Notes under the pieces: model-generated
What the model was told of the DNA's origin: nothing
The model's input: only the letters and a program-made list of their open reading frames with translations
Databases searched by the model: none
Position numbers and translations under genes: made by a program
Shown: one piece after another, positions 32,928 through 40,596 of the stretch
Layout of the letters: each line of letters starts with the position of its first letter
How positions within the stretch are numbered: position 1 is the first letter of the stretch
NCBI RefSeq assembly: GCF_000568255.1
Contig: NZ_KK037166.1
Location: 3,379,634 to 3,421,623, forward strand
Direction of reading: 5' to 3'
Length of the DNA: 41,990 bases
Source: Kutzneria sp. 744
GTDB lineage: Bacteria > Actinomycetota > Actinomycetes > Mycobacteriales > Pseudonocardiaceae

Positions 32928-33536
32928 TCACAGCACCTCGACGGCCTCGTCGAACTCCAGGCGGGGCAGTCGAGGGAACCAGGCGTCCGGGCCGGGCTTG
33001 CCGATGTTCACGATGACCAGGGGCTCCTGGGTGCCGTCGGCGAAGAACTCCTCACGCACGCCCGCGGCGTCGAAGCCGGTCATGGGGCCGGCGGACAGGC
33101 CGGCGGCGCGGACGCCGAGGATGAAGTAGCCGACCTGGAGCAGGGCGTTGAAGCGGGCCGTCTCCGCACGCTTGCCGGCGTCGGGGAAGCGGTCCTTGGC
33201 GTTGGGCACGTGCGGGAAGGTGCGGTGCAGGTGCTCGTGGAAGTCGCTGTCGGCGGACAGGATCGCCACCACGGGGGCGGTGCCGGTCTTGCCCCGGTTG
33301 CCCTCGGACATGTGCGGCAGCAGCCGCGCGCGGGCCTCGGCGGAGCGCACGAAGGTCACGCGGAGGGGCTGGATGTTCATGCTGGTCGGGGCCCACTTGA
33401 CCAGGTCGTAGATGGCCCGCAGCTGCTCGTCGGAGACGGGCTCGTCGGCGAAGGTGTTGGCGGTTCGCGCCTCGTGGAACAGCAGCTCCTGGGCGGAGCG
33501 CTCGAGCTCGAGGACATCGGTCAGCGTCGCGGTCAT
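32928..33536 (-). CDS. Nitroreductase family protein (RutE-like malonic semialdehyde reductase)
   Basis: A 202-residue FMN-dependent reductase. FHEARTANTFADEPVSDEQLRAIYDLVKWAPTSMNIQP is summarised by the motifs EARTANTF, YDLVKWAPTS and NIQPLRVTFV, which match the RutE/HadB-like branch. GPMTGFDAAGVREEFF and VIVNIGKPGPDAW mark the C-terminal half. RutE reduces malonic semialdehyde in pyrimidine breakdown. The gene sits 28 bp downstream of a nucleobase permease on the same strand, which fits nucleobase use, but no other rut genes are present, so the substrate is uncertain. Confidence 0.87.
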   Translation of the reverse strand: MTATLTDVLELERSAQELLFHEARTANTFADEPVSDEQLRAIYDLVKWAPTSMNIQPLRVTFVRSAEARARLLPHMSEGNRGKTGTAPVVAILSADSDFHEHLHRTFPHVPNAKDRFPDAGKRAETARFNALLQVGYFILGVRAAGLSAGPMTGFDAAGVREEFFADGTQEPLVIVNIGKPGPDAWFPRLPRLEFDEAVEVL

Positions 33537-33564
33537 GCCCCGGTCAACATGGTCAAGCGCTCAA

Positions 33565-34878
33565 CTATTTCGGCTCTGATGGTTGAGTGTTCACCTTCAC
33601 ACCGTTGAAGAGCAGGTTGAGCAGCACGGCGGCGATGCTGCCGGCGCTGATGCCGGAGTTCATGACGGTCTGGAACCAGCCCGGGAACTGGGCGTACACG
33701 GTGGGGGCGGCCACCGGCACCAGGCCGATGCCCAGGGCGACGGCGACGACCATCAGGTTGGAGTTGCCGTCGAACGACACCTGCCGAAGCATCCTCACAC
33801 CGCCGGCCGCCACGGAGCCGAACATGACGATTCCGGCTCCGCCCAGCACGGGCATCGGCACCGAGGCGACGATCTCCCCCAGCACCGGGAAAAGCCCCAG
33901 CAGCACCAGAATCCCGCCCGCGGTGGCCACCACGTACCGGCTGCGCACCCGGGTCAGCGCCACCAGGCCGACGTTCTGCCCGAAAGCCGTGTAGGGGAAC
34001 GTGTTGAACACGCCGCCGAGCAGGCTGGACAGGCCGTCGGCCCGCAGCGCCCTGGTCAGGGTCACGCTGTCCACCGGCCGGTCCACGATGTCGCCGACGG
34101 CCAGCACGCTGCCGCTGGTCTCGGTCATCGTCACCAGCATGACGATCACGAACGCCACGATCGCGCCCGGCTCGAAGGTCGGCAGTCCGAAGTGGAACGG
34201 CGTGGTGATCTCCAGCACCGGCGAACCGCCCACACCCGAGAAATCGGCCAGTCCCAACGGAATCGCCGCCACCGTGCCGACCACGATGCCGACGAGCACG
34301 GCGATGCGGCCGATCAGCCCGGGCACGAACCGATGCACCAGCACCACGAGCACCAGCACGCCGAAGGCCACCGCGAGATTGACCGGCCGGCCGAATCCGG
34401 GCGCCCCGACGCCGCCGGCGGCCCAGCCGACCGCGACCGGCAGCAGCGACACCCCGATCACCAGGATGATCGTGCCGGTGACCACCGGCGGGAAGAACCG
34501 TGTCAGCTTGGCGAAGTACGGCGCGATCAGCACCACCATCAGGCCGGACACGATGATCGCGCCGTAGCCGGCGGGCAGCCCGCCGCCGGTGGTGCCGATC
34601 ATCACCATCGGCGTCACGGCCGCGAAGGTGCACCCCTGCATGATCGGCAGCCGCGCGCCGAACACCCAGACTCCCAGGCACTGCACCAGGGTCGCCACGC
34701 CGGACACCAGCAGGTCGGCGTTGACCAGGTAGCCGATGTCCGCAGTGGACAGATGCATCGCGCCGCCGACGATGAGCGGCACGGCCACCGCGCCCGCGTA
34801 CATGGCGAGCACGTGCTGGAGGCCGAACGTGAGCAGCTGACCGGCGGGGAGCCGCTGGTCGACAGGGTGCACGGTCAT
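33565..34878 (-). CDS. NCS2 nucleobase:cation symporter (xanthine/uric acid permease type)
   Basis: A 437-residue, 14-segment membrane permease. FGLQHVLAMYAGAVAVPLIV opens TM1, PIMQGCTFAAVTPM follows, and the NAT signature region NTFPYTAFGQNVGLVALTRV is clear. The second half contains MPVLGGAGIVMFGSVAAGG and AVLLNLLFNG. The QN in AFGQNVG and the Glu in MTETSG belong to the purine-binding site of xanthine/urate carriers, so xanthine or urate is more likely than uracil. TAGACT ends 6 bp before the ATG, suggesting a leaderless promoter. The nitroreductase gene follows. Confidence 0.9.
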   Translation of the reverse strand: MTVHPVDQRLPAGQLLTFGLQHVLAMYAGAVAVPLIVGGAMHLSTADIGYLVNADLLVSGVATLVQCLGVWVFGARLPIMQGCTFAAVTPMVMIGTTGGGLPAGYGAIIVSGLMVVLIAPYFAKLTRFFPPVVTGTIILVIGVSLLPVAVGWAAGGVGAPGFGRPVNLAVAFGVLVLVVLVHRFVPGLIGRIAVLVGIVVGTVAAIPLGLADFSGVGGSPVLEITTPFHFGLPTFEPGAIVAFVIVMLVTMTETSGSVLAVGDIVDRPVDSVTLTRALRADGLSSLLGGVFNTFPYTAFGQNVGLVALTRVRSRYVVATAGGILVLLGLFPVLGEIVASVPMPVLGGAGIVMFGSVAAGGVRMLRQVSFDGNSNLMVVAVALGIGLVPVAAPTVYAQFPGWFQTVMNSGISAGSIAAVLLNLLFNGVKVNTQPSEPK

Positions 34879-34924
34879 CGGCGGAGTCTAGGTCCGCCGC
34901 GTTACCGCGACGTCACGCAATGTC

Positions 34925-35242
34925 CTATGCGGCTGGTGCGGTCTCGGCCATCTTCGCGGTCACGCGGTGCGTCACCTTGCGCTCGGCCACGAAGGACAGG
35001 AACGGGATGGTGCCGGCCAGCAGCACGCCGAGCGTGTACAGCGGCGCCCACTTCGACTTGAGCGACAGGTCGAAGGCACACACCAGGTAGATCATGTACA
35101 GGAAGCCGTGGATCGGACCGACCACCGCGACCAGCGTCGGCGCGTCGGCGGTGTACTTCAGGATCACGCCGACGGTCAGCACGAGCAGGCCGACACCGGT
35201 CAGGTAGGCCATGAACCGGAAGCGGGTGAGAGACCCCTTCAT
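34925..35242 (-). CDS. DUF3817 membrane protein
   Basis: A 105-residue protein with three membrane helices: FMAYLTGVGLLVLTVGVIL, VAVVGPIHGFLYMIYLVCAF and LYTLGVLLAGTIPFLSFVAE. The GPIHGFLYMIYL motif is the core of DUF3817. It starts 4 bp after the stop of the next upstream membrane protein gene (35247-35636), so they form an operon. The family is widespread in actinobacteria with no assigned function. Confidence 0.9.
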   Translation of the reverse strand: MKGSLTRFRFMAYLTGVGLLVLTVGVILKYTADAPTLVAVVGPIHGFLYMIYLVCAFDLSLKSKWAPLYTLGVLLAGTIPFLSFVAERKVTHRVTAKMAETAPAA

Positions 35243-35246
35243 CGAC

Positions 35247-35636
35247 TTACTCTCCGTCTCTCGCGCTCAACGCCGCGAGGTAGCTGTTGTACTGCGCCAT
35301 CGCGTCGTCCGGGCCGTCGGCGGGCGCGGCGGTCCGCCACTCGGTCGGCGAGCGCCGCGGCTTGGCCTCCGGCACGTCCTCGACGGCCGGGGCCTGGGCC
35401 ACCGACTGCTCCGACGCCCGGCGTTCCTTGTCCAGCTTCCACATCCGCCAGTACATGAAGGGGATGAACAGGCCGAACAGGGGCCACTGCAGGGCGTAGC
35501 CGAGATTCTGGAGGGTGCCGGACGACTCCTGCGACCGGTCCCACTGCCACCAGCCGAGCCGGAAGCACACGAACACGGCCGCCAGGGCCAGCAGATGCAC
35601 CAGCAGCCAGCGAGGGGCGAGCAGACCGCGAACCAC
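35247..35636 (-). CDS. Small membrane protein with SURF1-like N-terminus
   Basis: A 129-residue protein with two membrane helices (WLLVHLLALAAVFVCFRLGWW and GYALQWPLFGLFIPFMYWRMW) and a charged Pro/Ala-rich cytosolic tail (EQSVAQAPAVEDVPEAKPRR). The N-terminal LLAPRWLLVHLLALA...LGWWQWDR resembles the first helix of SURF1 proteins, but the rest is different, so this is only a similarity. GTG 35636 is inferred; upstream in-frame codons overlap nothing useful. It is the first gene of an operon with the DUF3817 gene. Role unknown. Confidence 0.8.
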   Translation of the reverse strand: MVRGLLAPRWLLVHLLALAAVFVCFRLGWWQWDRSQESSGTLQNLGYALQWPLFGLFIPFMYWRMWKLDKERRASEQSVAQAPAVEDVPEAKPRRSPTEWRTAAPADGPDDAMAQYNSYLAALSARDGE

Positions 35637-35671
35637 GTCGTCGACGGTAACACTGGTGGGTCGGGGGCCGG

Positions 35672-36502
35672 TCAGGGCCTGGCACTGGCCTTGGCGGCCG
35701 CATCGGCCACCGAGAAGACCTTCTGTCCGTATTCCACCGAGTTGTTGTACGACAGCACGGCCGCCCACCAGCCGGCGGCGGTGGCCAGGTCGCGGCCGCC
35801 CGCGCACAGGTAGCGCGCCGCGGACACGGTGGCGTCGTCGATGTTCTGCGGGTTGGCGACCCCGTCGCCGTTGCCGTCCGAGGCCCAGTTCCGCCAGGTG
35901 GACGGGATGAACTGCATGGGGCCGACGGCGCGGTCGTGCACCGGGTCGCCGTCGAGGCCGCCGCCGTCGGTGTCGGAGATGTCGGCCACGCCGGAGCCGT
36001 TGAGCGGCACGCCGACGATGGGGCGGGTCTCGTCCCCGTTGGCGGCCAGCGTGGCGCCGCCGAAGCGCCCGTGGTCGGACTCGATGCGGCCGATGCCGGC
36101 CAGGAAGGTCCACGGGATGTGGCAACCGGGCTGCACCTTGGCCATGGTGAGGTCGGCATTGGCGTACGCGCGCAGGGCGCGGGCCGGTATGCCGGTGGCG
36201 CCGGACACGCGCGCCAGCCAGACCTCGGCGGTCTCCTGCCTACCGGCGGCACTGGCCTGGGCCGAGGGCTGCGCGGCGTCGGCGGCCGGGGCCGCCGCAC
36301 CGACCCGCACCGGTGCCGGCGCGACGTGCAGCGCGGGGAAGTCGACCGCGACGGGATGAGGCGTGGGCGTGCTGGCCCGATCGACCAGCCACAGCGCCGC
36401 GCCCGCCACCGCGAGCACAAGAAGGACAACCAGCAGCCGGAACACCACCTTCGGCGGGCGAGCGGACGGCTGCGCCGTCGGCTCGGACTGCTGGATCGCC
36501 AT
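35672..36502 (-). CDS. Lytic murein transglycosylase (SLT/MltB-like domain)
   Basis: A 276-residue membrane-anchored or secreted enzyme. One N-terminal helix (FRLLVVLLVLAVAGAALWLV) is followed by an Ala/Pro-rich spacer to about residue 90. The catalytic domain includes IPARALRAYANADLTMAKVQPGC, then WTFLAGIGRIESDHGRFGG with catalytic Glu141, then AVGPMQFIPSTWRNWASDGNGDG and ATVSAARYLCAGG. Such enzymes cut peptidoglycan to 1,6-anhydro muropeptides. TAGCCT lies 6 bp before the GTGGTGATG cluster, consistent with a leaderless mRNA beginning near ATG 36502. It is monocistronic by position. Confidence 0.92.
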   Translation of the reverse strand: MAIQQSEPTAQPSARPPKVVFRLLVVLLVLAVAGAALWLVDRASTPTPHPVAVDFPALHVAPAPVRVGAAAPAADAAQPSAQASAAGRQETAEVWLARVSGATGIPARALRAYANADLTMAKVQPGCHIPWTFLAGIGRIESDHGRFGGATLAANGDETRPIVGVPLNGSGVADISDTDGGGLDGDPVHDRAVGPMQFIPSTWRNWASDGNGDGVANPQNIDDATVSAARYLCAGGRDLATAAGWWAAVLSYNNSVEYGQKVFSVADAAAKASARP

Positions 36503-36574
36503 CACCACAGGCTACCCACAAGTAGCCACAAAACCACTGGCTGCCGGCGGCGACTCACCGCCGGTTCGCCTGAT

Positions 36575-37066
36575 TCAGGGACGCTGCTGCCGGTTCAGCC
36601 GGGCCACGCACCACGCTGCCGCACTGCCCCGACGCAGATGCTCCAGCACGGTGAGCGGGCCGAGTCGGCGCGCAAGGTCGGACGGCGCGAGGCCGGCCGC
36701 ACGGTAGTCCAGGGCACGCTGGTCGAGCGGGCTGATCCCCGCGTCCCACCAGGCCTCGGCCTCTTCGACGGCGCCGGCCAGCTGCCAGCACGTCGCGACC
36801 TCGGTGAGCAGCTCGTCGGGCACCCCGGGCAGCCGCTTGCGCATCGCGGCCAGATAGGCCGGATCCACCGCGTCCACCTCGAACATGCCCCGCGCACTGC
36901 CCCGCCCACCCCGCTGCGCGGGAATTCCGGACCGCTGCCGCGGCACGGACGGTGTCTCGGCAAGCCACTGGGACTTGATCCGATTCACCTCTTGAAGCTC
37001 GGCGTCCTGCGACCGCTCGGCAGTCCACTGCCTGACGAGCTCGTCGACCCCGGAGTCTTCGACCAT
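36575..37066 (-). CDS. Hypothetical protein of 163 residues
   Basis: I do not recognise this protein. ATG 37066 has a perfect ribosome site (GAGGAGG). The N-terminal half is charged and probably disordered (VRQWTAERSQDAELQEVNR, RQRSGIPAQRGGRG). The C-terminal half is helical with Trp residues (ELLTEVATCWQLAGAVEEAEAWWDAGI, RRLGPLTVLEHLRRG). The pattern PLDQRALDYRAAGLAPSDLARRLG looks like a small helical repeat or an HTH-like unit. No signal or membrane segment is present. Confidence 0.7.
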   Translation of the reverse strand: MVEDSGVDELVRQWTAERSQDAELQEVNRIKSQWLAETPSVPRQRSGIPAQRGGRGSARGMFEVDAVDPAYLAAMRKRLPGVPDELLTEVATCWQLAGAVEEAEAWWDAGISPLDQRALDYRAAGLAPSDLARRLGPLTVLEHLRRGSAAAWCVARLNRQQRP

Positions 37067-37235
37067 CCGTGCCTCCTCATGGCTGATGATCACCCAACGC
37101 CTGCGCACCGTATTGCGTTCCGCCGGAGCACCGCTAGACCCGATTCCCGTTACCAGGGCGTGATCGGGGTTAATGCACCCGGTCGGTGGAACTGTGCCCG
37201 GATCCGACTACTTTGCGCAATCGGCCGAGCAGGTG

Positions 37236-37394
37236 TCATGAGGGCACGAGTTCGCGCACGAACGTGATGATCGCCTGCGCTGCGTTACCAAGGCCGCCCA
37301 CGATCTCCTTGACCCAGCCCGCGGATGCCGCCGGTTGGGCGATCAGCGCGAACAGGACCAGCGCCGCGCCGGCGATGATGAGTACCCTTTTCAT
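37236..37394 (-). CDS. Small membrane or secreted protein of 52 residues
   Basis: MKRVLIIAGAALVLFALIAQ forms an N-terminal membrane helix or signal peptide with a possible cleavage at ASA. The remainder (GWVKEIVGGLGNAAQAIITF then VRELVPS) is a second amphipathic helix. GAGGG lies directly before ATG 37394 and AGAAGG further upstream. Small proteins with this layout are common in actinobacteria and unnamed. Codon use is host-like. Confidence 0.6.
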   Translation of the reverse strand: MKRVLIIAGAALVLFALIAQPAASAGWVKEIVGGLGNAAQAIITFVRELVPS

Positions 37395-37574
37395 CCCTCG
37401 TGCACCTTCTTCGTTCGCGGACCCGCCCTCGAGGCCCATGATCGACCATGCCGCGGCCGGCGTCGCCCAGCGCGACCGGTGTGTCGCCGGTTCCCGGTTC
37501 GGGGTAACACCGTCGGGGTCCCGGTGAACGTTAGCGTACGCAGCGATGATCGCAGGTCAGACCGCGCAAAGGTG

Positions 37575-38234
37575 TCAACTCGGGCACGTGGCCAGCATGT
37601 TCGCCAGCGCGTCGTGCTCGGCCGCGGTCACGAACAGCTGGTAGCTGTGCTTCACGATCACCCAGTTGGTGGCATAGGTGCACCAGAAGGCCTGGTTGGC
37701 CGGCTTCCAGCTGGCCGGGTCCTGGTCGCCCTTGCCGCGGTTGCTCGACGCCGAGACGGCCAGCAGCTGGGGCGCCGTGAGGTCGTTCCCGAACTGCGAA
37801 CGCCGCTCGTCGGTCCACTTGTCGGCCCCGGTCCGCCAGGCGTCGGCCAGCGGCACCATATGGTCGATGTCCAGGTCGGAGGCCTTGTTGATCACCTTGT
37901 TGTCGTACGGGCTGGTCCAGTGCCCGCTGGTCGCCCGGCACGAGGCGTCCTTGCGCACGTCCTTGCCGTCGCGCGCGATGACCACCTCCCGGGTGTCGCA
38001 CCCGTTACCCTGCGTGACCCAGTGCTTGAACCGGTCGCGGGAATAGCCGGCCATCGGATGCCAGGTCGCGATCGGCAGCTCCGCCAGCTGCACCTGAGCG
38101 GGTGAGGAACCACTGGCGGTGGTCGGTCCGGAGATGTCCTTGACGACGAACGCCGCTATCACGAGAACGACAACTCCGGCAAGGGTCAGCAACCATCGGC
38201 TAGCACGCATGGCGAGATCATTTCTTGTCGCCAT
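37575..38234 (-). CDS. Secreted HNH endonuclease family protein (DUF1524/GmrSD C-terminal-like)
   Basis: A 219-residue protein with an N-terminal membrane helix or signal anchor (WLLTLAGVVVLVIAAFVV). The nuclease domain reads REVVIARDGKDV, then SPYDNKVINKASDLDIDHMVPLADAW with the HNH first His in DIDHMVPL. It continues with FGNDLTAPQLLAVSASSNRGKGDQDPASW, which supplies the Asn and metal-binding residues. This is the secreted DUF1524-type family, common in streptomycetes, thought to degrade extracellular DNA. ATG 38234 and ATG 38210 are both possible starts; neither has a good ribosome site. Confidence 0.88.
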   Translation of the reverse strand: MATRNDLAMRASRWLLTLAGVVVLVIAAFVVKDISGPTTASGSSPAQVQLAELPIATWHPMAGYSRDRFKHWVTQGNGCDTREVVIARDGKDVRKDASCRATSGHWTSPYDNKVINKASDLDIDHMVPLADAWRTGADKWTDERRSQFGNDLTAPQLLAVSASSNRGKGDQDPASWKPANQAFWCTYATNWVIVKHSYQLFVTAAEHDALANMLATCPS

Positions 38235-38256
38235 GCAATTTCACGGCAACCTGGCC

Positions 38257-38363
38257 GCAGTGTCTTTGCCGCGCGTTCCGCGCGGGGCTCGGCCCCCGGG
38301 TAGCCGACGCAGTGCCTTTAGCGCCGCGTTCCGCGGCGGGCTCGGCCCCCGGGTAGCCGACGC
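38257..38363. repeat. Tandem pair of about 54-bp hairpin repeats
   Basis: Two head-to-tail copies (38257-38310 and 38309-38363) start GCAGTG(T/C)CTTT and end with GGCTCGGCCCCCGGGTAGCC then GACGC. Each has a 7-bp stem with TTC loop: CCGCGCG/CGCGCGG in the first and CGCCGCG/CGCGGCG in the second. The two stems differ at two positions and both changes are compensated. A second hairpin (GGCT/AGCC) lies in each unit. Confidence 0.75.
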
Positions 38364-38370
38364 CTCGCCC

Positions 38371-38442
38371 TTGCCGGATTTCGCCCGCCGCATCCGGCTC
38401 GGGTGGGGCGGACGTCGGGTGGCGGCGGCCGAAATCCGGCAA
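38371..38442. repeat. Inverted repeat with 21-bp arms
   Basis: Left arm 38371-38391 (TTGCCGGATTTCGCCCGCCGC) pairs with 38422-38442 with one mismatch, enclosing a 30-base GC-rich loop. Complementarity continues imperfectly outside (CTCGCCC with GGGCGAA). It lies next to the tandem hairpin repeat in the same intergenic region. Confidence 0.75.
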
Positions 38443-38567
38443 CCGGGCGAAGCATCGGCGGGGCCTCGCACTCTCCTGGGCTGACGGCACCAGCAACCGT
38501 CACAGCAGGCCGCCGTCAGTGGGAACGCCGTCGCAACGACCGCCTGTCGGCCCGGGACCAGCACGGA

Positions 38568-38666
38568 ATGTCCGAAGTGGACTCCATTGCCCAGGAGTTC
38601 CGCTACGGCAAGGACTCCTGGGCCACGGACACCATCGCCGGCACCGGCCGCCACGGCCAGTTTTGA
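38568..38666 (+). CDS. Possible 32-residue peptide
   Basis: The frame encodes MSEVDSIAQEFRYGKDSWAT then DTIAGTGRHGQF, with strict G/C third positions, unlike the repeats on either side. The ribosome site is weak. It could be a genuine small protein, a peptide precursor, or the remnant of a larger gene. No maturation enzyme or partner is adjacent, so no role is proposed. Confidence 0.25.
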   Translation: MSEVDSIAQEFRYGKDSWATDTIAGTGRHGQF

Positions 38667-38782
38667 TGTCAGGAAGGGCCCCTTCCTGACGTTGAACGCC
38701 AGGATCGGTCCCTTGATCTTGGTCGCGATGCCAGGAAGGGGCCCTTCCTGACGTTCAACGCGAGGATCGGTCCCTTGATCTT
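38665..38782. repeat. Two direct copies of a 56-bp palindrome-bearing element
   Basis: Copies at 38665-38720 and 38727-38782 are nearly identical. Each starts GATGYCAGGAAGG, contains the 21-bp palindrome family TCAGGAAGGGCCCCTTCCTGA, passes through CGTTGAACG or CGTTCAACG, and ends GATCGGTCCCTTGATCTT. The same tail occurs at 14947-14976. They sit directly after the SDR stop on the minus strand and probably act as its 3' end. Confidence 0.85.
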
Positions 38783-38786
38783 CTGG

Positions 38787-39548
38787 TCAGCTGGCCTGGG
38801 CGGTGGGCATGATGGTGACCTGCTCCAGGTTGACGTGGGCGGGCTGGGAGGCGAGGAAGCCGACCAGGCGGGCGACGTCCTCGGCGGCCAGCCACTCCAG
38901 GCTGTGCTTGACGCCCTCCAGCCAGTCGTTGGCGCCCTGGTCGGTGACGTGGTCCTGGAGCTCGGTGCGCACCAGCCCCGGCTCGACGGCCGACACCCGC
39001 ACGCCCTTGGCCCCCAGCTCGGCCCGCAGGGTGCGGGACGTGTGCGTGACGAAGGCCTTGGTGCCGGCGTAGACGGCGAAGTTGGGGTAGATGTTCTTCG
39101 CGCCGATGGAGGACGTGTTGATCAGGTCGGCGACGCCCTTGTCAGCGGCGGAGGCGACGAGCTGGGGCACGAAGGCGCGGATGGCGTTCATCAGCCCGGT
39201 GATGTTGGTGTCGATCTCCCGCTGCCACAGGTCGGACCGCAGCGTGTCGACCGGCGCGGGCAGCATGACGCCGGCGTTGTTGAACAGCAGGTCGGCCCGG
39301 CCGAAGTCGGCGGCGACACGGTCGGCGGCGGTCTGCACGGAGGCGGCGTCGGACACGTCGGCGGCCAACGCCAGCGCCTGCCCGCCGTTCTTCTCGATGC
39401 GGGTGACGAGCTCGCTGAGCCGGTCGGCCCGACGGGCCAGCACGACGACCCGGGCGCCCAGCTCGGCCAGGTGCTCGGCGGTGGCCTCGCCGATGCCGCT
39501 GGACGCACCGGTGACGACGGCGACGCGACCTTCAAGAACCTTGGACAT
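38787..39548 (-). CDS. Short-chain dehydrogenase/reductase (classical SDR)
   Basis: A 253-residue NAD(P)H-dependent oxidoreductase. The nucleotide motif TGASSGIGEAT is at residues 13-23, NNAG at about 90, catalytic Ser in NTSSIGAK near 145, and YAGTK with Tyr and Lys near 158-162. R at position 38-39 (LARRADR) suggests NADP(H) preference. ATG 39548 follows GAAGGA. It is divergent from the MmyB-type regulator over 128 bp, a recurrent actinobacterial pairing in which the regulator controls the SDR. Substrate unknown. Confidence 0.93.
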   Translation of the reverse strand: MSKVLEGRVAVVTGASSGIGEATAEHLAELGARVVVLARRADRLSELVTRIEKNGGQALALAADVSDAASVQTAADRVAADFGRADLLFNNAGVMLPAPVDTLRSDLWQREIDTNITGLMNAIRAFVPQLVASAADKGVADLINTSSIGAKNIYPNFAVYAGTKAFVTHTSRTLRAELGAKGVRVSAVEPGLVRTELQDHVTDQGANDWLEGVKHSLEWLAAEDVARLVGFLASQPAHVNLEQVTIMPTAQAS

Positions 39549-39676
39549 CTCGGTTTTCCTTCGTCTCGGTGGGATGCCTCAACATCACCACCGGCCGCAG
39601 GCCACAACCAGACCCGCCGCTGACTGGTACGCGGAGGGCCACCCTCGGGCGCGCGGGTTCGGCCACACTGGGACAC

Positions 39677-40552
39677 ATGGACCGCAGCGCCGAGATCGCC
39701 GACTTCCTGCGCACCCGCCGGGCCCGGATCAGCCCGGACGCCGCCGGGGTGCCGGCGGACGGCCGCACCCGTCGTGTGCCCGGGCTGCGCCGCGACGAGG
39801 TGGCGCGGCTGGCCGGCATCAGCATCGAGTACTACACGCGCCTGGAACAGGGCCGTGGCGGCAATCCGTCGCCGGAGATCATCGACGCCGTCGCCGGCGC
39901 GCTGCGGCTGGATCCCACCGAGCACGAGCACCTGACCAACCTGCTCACCAAGCCCGGCGGGGCGGCCCGCCGCGCGTCGGCGTCCGGCCCGCAACGGGTG
40001 CGGCCGGGCCTGTACATGCTGTTGCAGACCCTGGATCACGTGCCCGCCTTCGTGCTGGGCCGCCGCACCGACATCCTGGCCTCCAACGCGCTGGGCCGCG
40101 CCGTGCTCACCGACTTCGAGGCGCTGCCGCCGTCCGGCCGCAACCTCGCCCGCTACCTGCTGCTGGATCCCGAGTCCCGCTCATGTAGCGACGAATGGGA
40201 GCGCTACGCCTCGGAAACCGTGGCCATGCTGCGCCTTGACGCCAGCCGTCACCCCAACGACAAGCAGCTGGCCGATCTGATCGGTGAGCTCACCGTGCGC
40301 TGCCCCGAGTTCTCCGGCTGGTGGCACGACCACAAGGTGCTGCAACGCACCCACGGCCTCAAGACCTACCGCAACGCCCTCGTCGGCGACCTCGAGTTCC
40401 ACTACGAGGCCCTCACCCTCCCCGGCGACCCCGACCAGACCCTGTGCGTCTACAACGTGGAGCCAGGATCCCCAACGGCCGAGCGAATCCAGCTCCTACG
40501 CAACTGGACCGCCCCCGCCCACACCTCTACCTGCGCCCACACCGATATCTGA
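39677..40552 (+). CDS. XRE-family HTH regulator with MmyB-like ligand-binding domain
   Basis: A 291-residue regulator. The N-terminal HTH (FLRTRRARISPDAAG, then RVPGLRRDEVARLAGISIEYYTRLEQGRG) is the MmyB type, named after the methylenomycin activator. The C-terminal MmyB-like domain (VPAFVLGRRTDILASNALGRAV, EFSGWWHDHKV, HPVLGDLEFHYEAL-like region as GDLEFHYEALTLPGDP) is a PAS-like fold that binds a fatty acid-type ligand in studied cases. ATG 39677 has no ribosome site and may be leaderless. It probably controls the divergent SDR gene. Confidence 0.92.
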   Translation: MDRSAEIADFLRTRRARISPDAAGVPADGRTRRVPGLRRDEVARLAGISIEYYTRLEQGRGGNPSPEIIDAVAGALRLDPTEHEHLTNLLTKPGGAARRASASGPQRVRPGLYMLLQTLDHVPAFVLGRRTDILASNALGRAVLTDFEALPPSGRNLARYLLLDPESRSCSDEWERYASETVAMLRLDASRHPNDKQLADLIGELTVRCPEFSGWWHDHKVLQRTHGLKTYRNALVGDLEFHYEALTLPGDPDQTLCVYNVEPGSPTAERIQLLRNWTAPAHTSTCAHTDI

Positions 40553-40596
40553 CCCCAACCCCGGAGAGCCCTCGGCCCGCCCGCACACAACTCTGA

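Noticed and set aside
38235-38786. CRISPR array suggested by tandem repeats
   Set aside because: Only two units, overlapping with no spacers, and no cas genes.
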